DNA from: JAZNBI01 sp045586995
GTDB lineage: Bacteria > Bacillota > Clostridia > Oscillospirales > CAG-272
Direction: 5' to 3'
Length of the DNA stretch: 33,253 bases
Assembly (NCBI GenBank): GCA_045586995.1
Contig: JAZNBI010000110.1
Coordinates: forward strand, 1 to 33,253
Numbering within the stretch: position 1 is the stretch's first letter; the number at the start of each line of letters is the position of its first letter. The translations under genes were made by a program, and so were the position numbers. This document shows positions 31,940 through 33,253 of the stretch, one piece after another. The notes under the pieces are model-generated. The model was not told the DNA's origin and did no database searches. It saw nothing but the letters and a program-made list of their open reading frames with translations.

Positions 31940-33253
31940 TTATTTTACCTCATCAAATATCCATAAATAATTATCGATATTTTCGGGAAATCCAATCCAA
32001 ATATCAATTTGATCTGCTTTTTCCATGTACATTTCTTTATAATTTTCATAAATATAACGCAATGAAATTATGCCGTCTTTAGTGGGTGGTGTTGGGTTTT
32101 CAATCAATCTTTTAAATTTGTCTATATATTCATTATTTTTCAATATATCATTCGAATCGATACTGAAATATTCCGAAATAACTTCTCCATCGCTTTCATT
32201 TGGATATATTATACTTATATCTATATAAAGCATTTCACTTTCGTTTGCAAGCTTATCAAGGTCTATTTTGTTTAATTTATCGTAAAGTGTCGGAATATTT
32301 TCATAACCATTCTCGTATTTTTTGTCAATAATGAGCTGAAGCGTTTTGGGTGTATATATGCTATCAATCGGTATCTTCAAATTGTATGTATTTATACCGC
32401 TGTCGACCGAGTAGTTTAAATTGAAATATGAATATTTCTCGCTGTTTTGTTCGTAAAATTTACACCACTCGAAAGCATCAATTTCCGCAAGCTCGCTTTT
32501 TAACGCTTCAAAAATAAGCATATTTTCTTCTTCGTAATATAATGAAACGTTACCATATCCGACTAGACACAACGTATTTCTGTTTGGCTTTGGAAGTATC
32601 ACCTTTTCTCCTCTATCCAAGCACTTATAAACAGATGCATCCATAAGCAAGCTATTTTCTTGAGGCGTAAAATAAATATTTCGCGCAATTTCAAATCCGT
32701 TATTAAGTTTTATTTTTACAGTAGTTGTTTCAAATCTGATATTATCAATGTTATCACCATAAAAATACTTTCTGTAATTTCCGTTACGATAAACATTTAA
32801 ATTATGCTCATACCGATCCGCAACCATTTTGATTATATCCTTATCGGTTATTTCGATCTCGTTTGATACATTTGCAATATAATCGATATAATTTACGTTG
32901 AAAAATCTATACTCACTGTCATTAACAACCGTAATACTTTCAATTTCATCTGCTTTTGGCTCATATGAAACGACCGCTCTTTCTATGCCGTAAAATGTAA
33001 ACAAAATTGCAGCCGAAATTGCAACAACTATAAGAAACTGCGGAGCCGCTTTTGCGAGATTTTTCCATTTTTTTGTTGTAATGAGTTCATAGGAAAAATA
33101 TACAACAATAATAAAAATACATCCGCCCACAAAAAGTGTAAAATCAATATCATCGGTATAGATGCCCGCACACAAAAGTATAGAAAAAAACATAGTTATC
33201 GTTATTCTATATACATTTTGAAGAATTCTATTCGGTGCAGACATTTGCGCGCT
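31940..33253 (-). CDS. membrane protein, probable C-terminal part of an ABC-2 type permease (5' end outside window)
   Basis: The readable part is 437 residues: three hydrophobic segments near the N-terminal side (about 14-33, 37-54 and 70-92 of the visible sequence), then about 340 residues of extracellular or periplasm-like alpha/beta sequence with IESITVVNDSEYRFF and repeated KIKLNNGFEI-type strands. I associate this layout with clostridial ABC transporter permeases that carry a large C-terminal soluble domain (DUF6449-like), but the match is from memory of the pattern only. An ATG at 33244 is in frame, but no ribosome-binding site precedes it and the frame stays open to the edge. The gene is therefore probably cut by the window. 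Confidence 0.6.
   Translation of the reverse strand, partial: SAQMSAPNRILQNVYRITITMFFSILLCAGIYTDDIDFTLFVGGCIFIIVVYFSYELITTKKWKNLAKAAPQFLIVVAISAAILFTFYGIERAVVSYEPKADEIESITVVNDSEYRFFNVNYIDYIANVSNEIEITDKDIIKMVADRYEHNLNVYRNGNYRKYFYGDNIDNIRFETTTVKIKLNNGFEIARNIYFTPQENSLLMDASVYKCLDRGEKVILPKPNRNTLCLVGYGNVSLYYEEENMLIFEALKSELAEIDAFEWCKFYEQNSEKYSYFNLNYSVDSGINTYNLKIPIDSIYTPKTLQLIIDKKYENGYENIPTLYDKLNKIDLDKLANESEMLYIDISIIYPNESDGEVISEYFSIDSNDILKNNEYIDKFKRLIENPTPPTKDGIISLRYIYENYKEMYMEKADQIDIWIGFPENIDNYLWIFDEVK

Overview
The window looks like chromosomal DNA from a low-GC, spore-forming member of the Clostridia (Firmicutes). The evidence is the mix of sporulation genes (yabP, yabQ, a spoVB/yabM-type flippase, dipicolinate synthase dpaA/dpaB), a Rel-type (p)ppGpp enzyme, a membrane-bound CdaA diadenylate cyclase with its CdaR partner, and a yabM-mazG-yabO-yabP-yabQ-divIC order that matches the Bacillus/Clostridium core cluster. 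No phage, transposon, CRISPR array, tRNA or rRNA is visible. Apart from short intergenic gaps the DNA is packed with genes.

Layout. (1) 1-4872, plus strand: the 3' part of rpsO, then pnp, a membrane-anchored VanY-like D,D-carboxypeptidase, and a DHHW/AlgX-like cell-envelope protein. This run ends at a strong bidirectional terminator. (2) 4950-20348, minus strand, read from high to low coordinates: cdaA, cdaR, a COG2509-type FAD oxidoreductase, recJ, rel, a remnant of dtd, hemZ, an amidohydrolase of the MTA/SAH deaminase type, the yabM flippase and mazG. No terminator is visible along these genes, which follow a good sigma-A promoter at 20380-20408. After mazG, an HU gene with its own promoter and terminator is inserted, followed by yabO (rqcP), yabP, yabQ and divIC. 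(3) 20532-23201, minus: a large secreted, membrane-anchored protein of unknown function. (4) 23419-25715, minus: dpaB, dpaA and a biotin-protein ligase. (5) 25867-31831, plus: an aconitase-family hydratase, a eukaryote-like NADP isocitrate dehydrogenase and a GH38 alpha-mannosidase, behind a perfect consensus promoter. A stack of hairpins ends this unit. (6) 31940-33253, minus: the 3' part of a membrane protein resembling the C-terminal half of an ABC-2 type permease, cut by the window edge.

How the genes fit together. The long minus-strand run could place the synthases of two stress second messengers (c-di-AMP and (p)ppGpp) in one transcription unit with DNA repair, house-cleaning and envelope genes. 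The yab/dpa genes serve spore cortex and core formation. The aconitase-IDH pair would make 2-oxoglutarate from citrate or isocitrate, so glutamate synthesis is a likely purpose; its link to a mannosidase is unexplained.

I see no clearly new multi-gene system. The observations most worth a second look are the decayed dtd remnant between rel and hemZ, the c-di-AMP/(p)ppGpp gene linkage, a possible sigma-K promoter for dpaAB lying upstream of a terminator-like hairpin, the acn-idh-GH38 unit, and the unassigned 889-residue surface protein.
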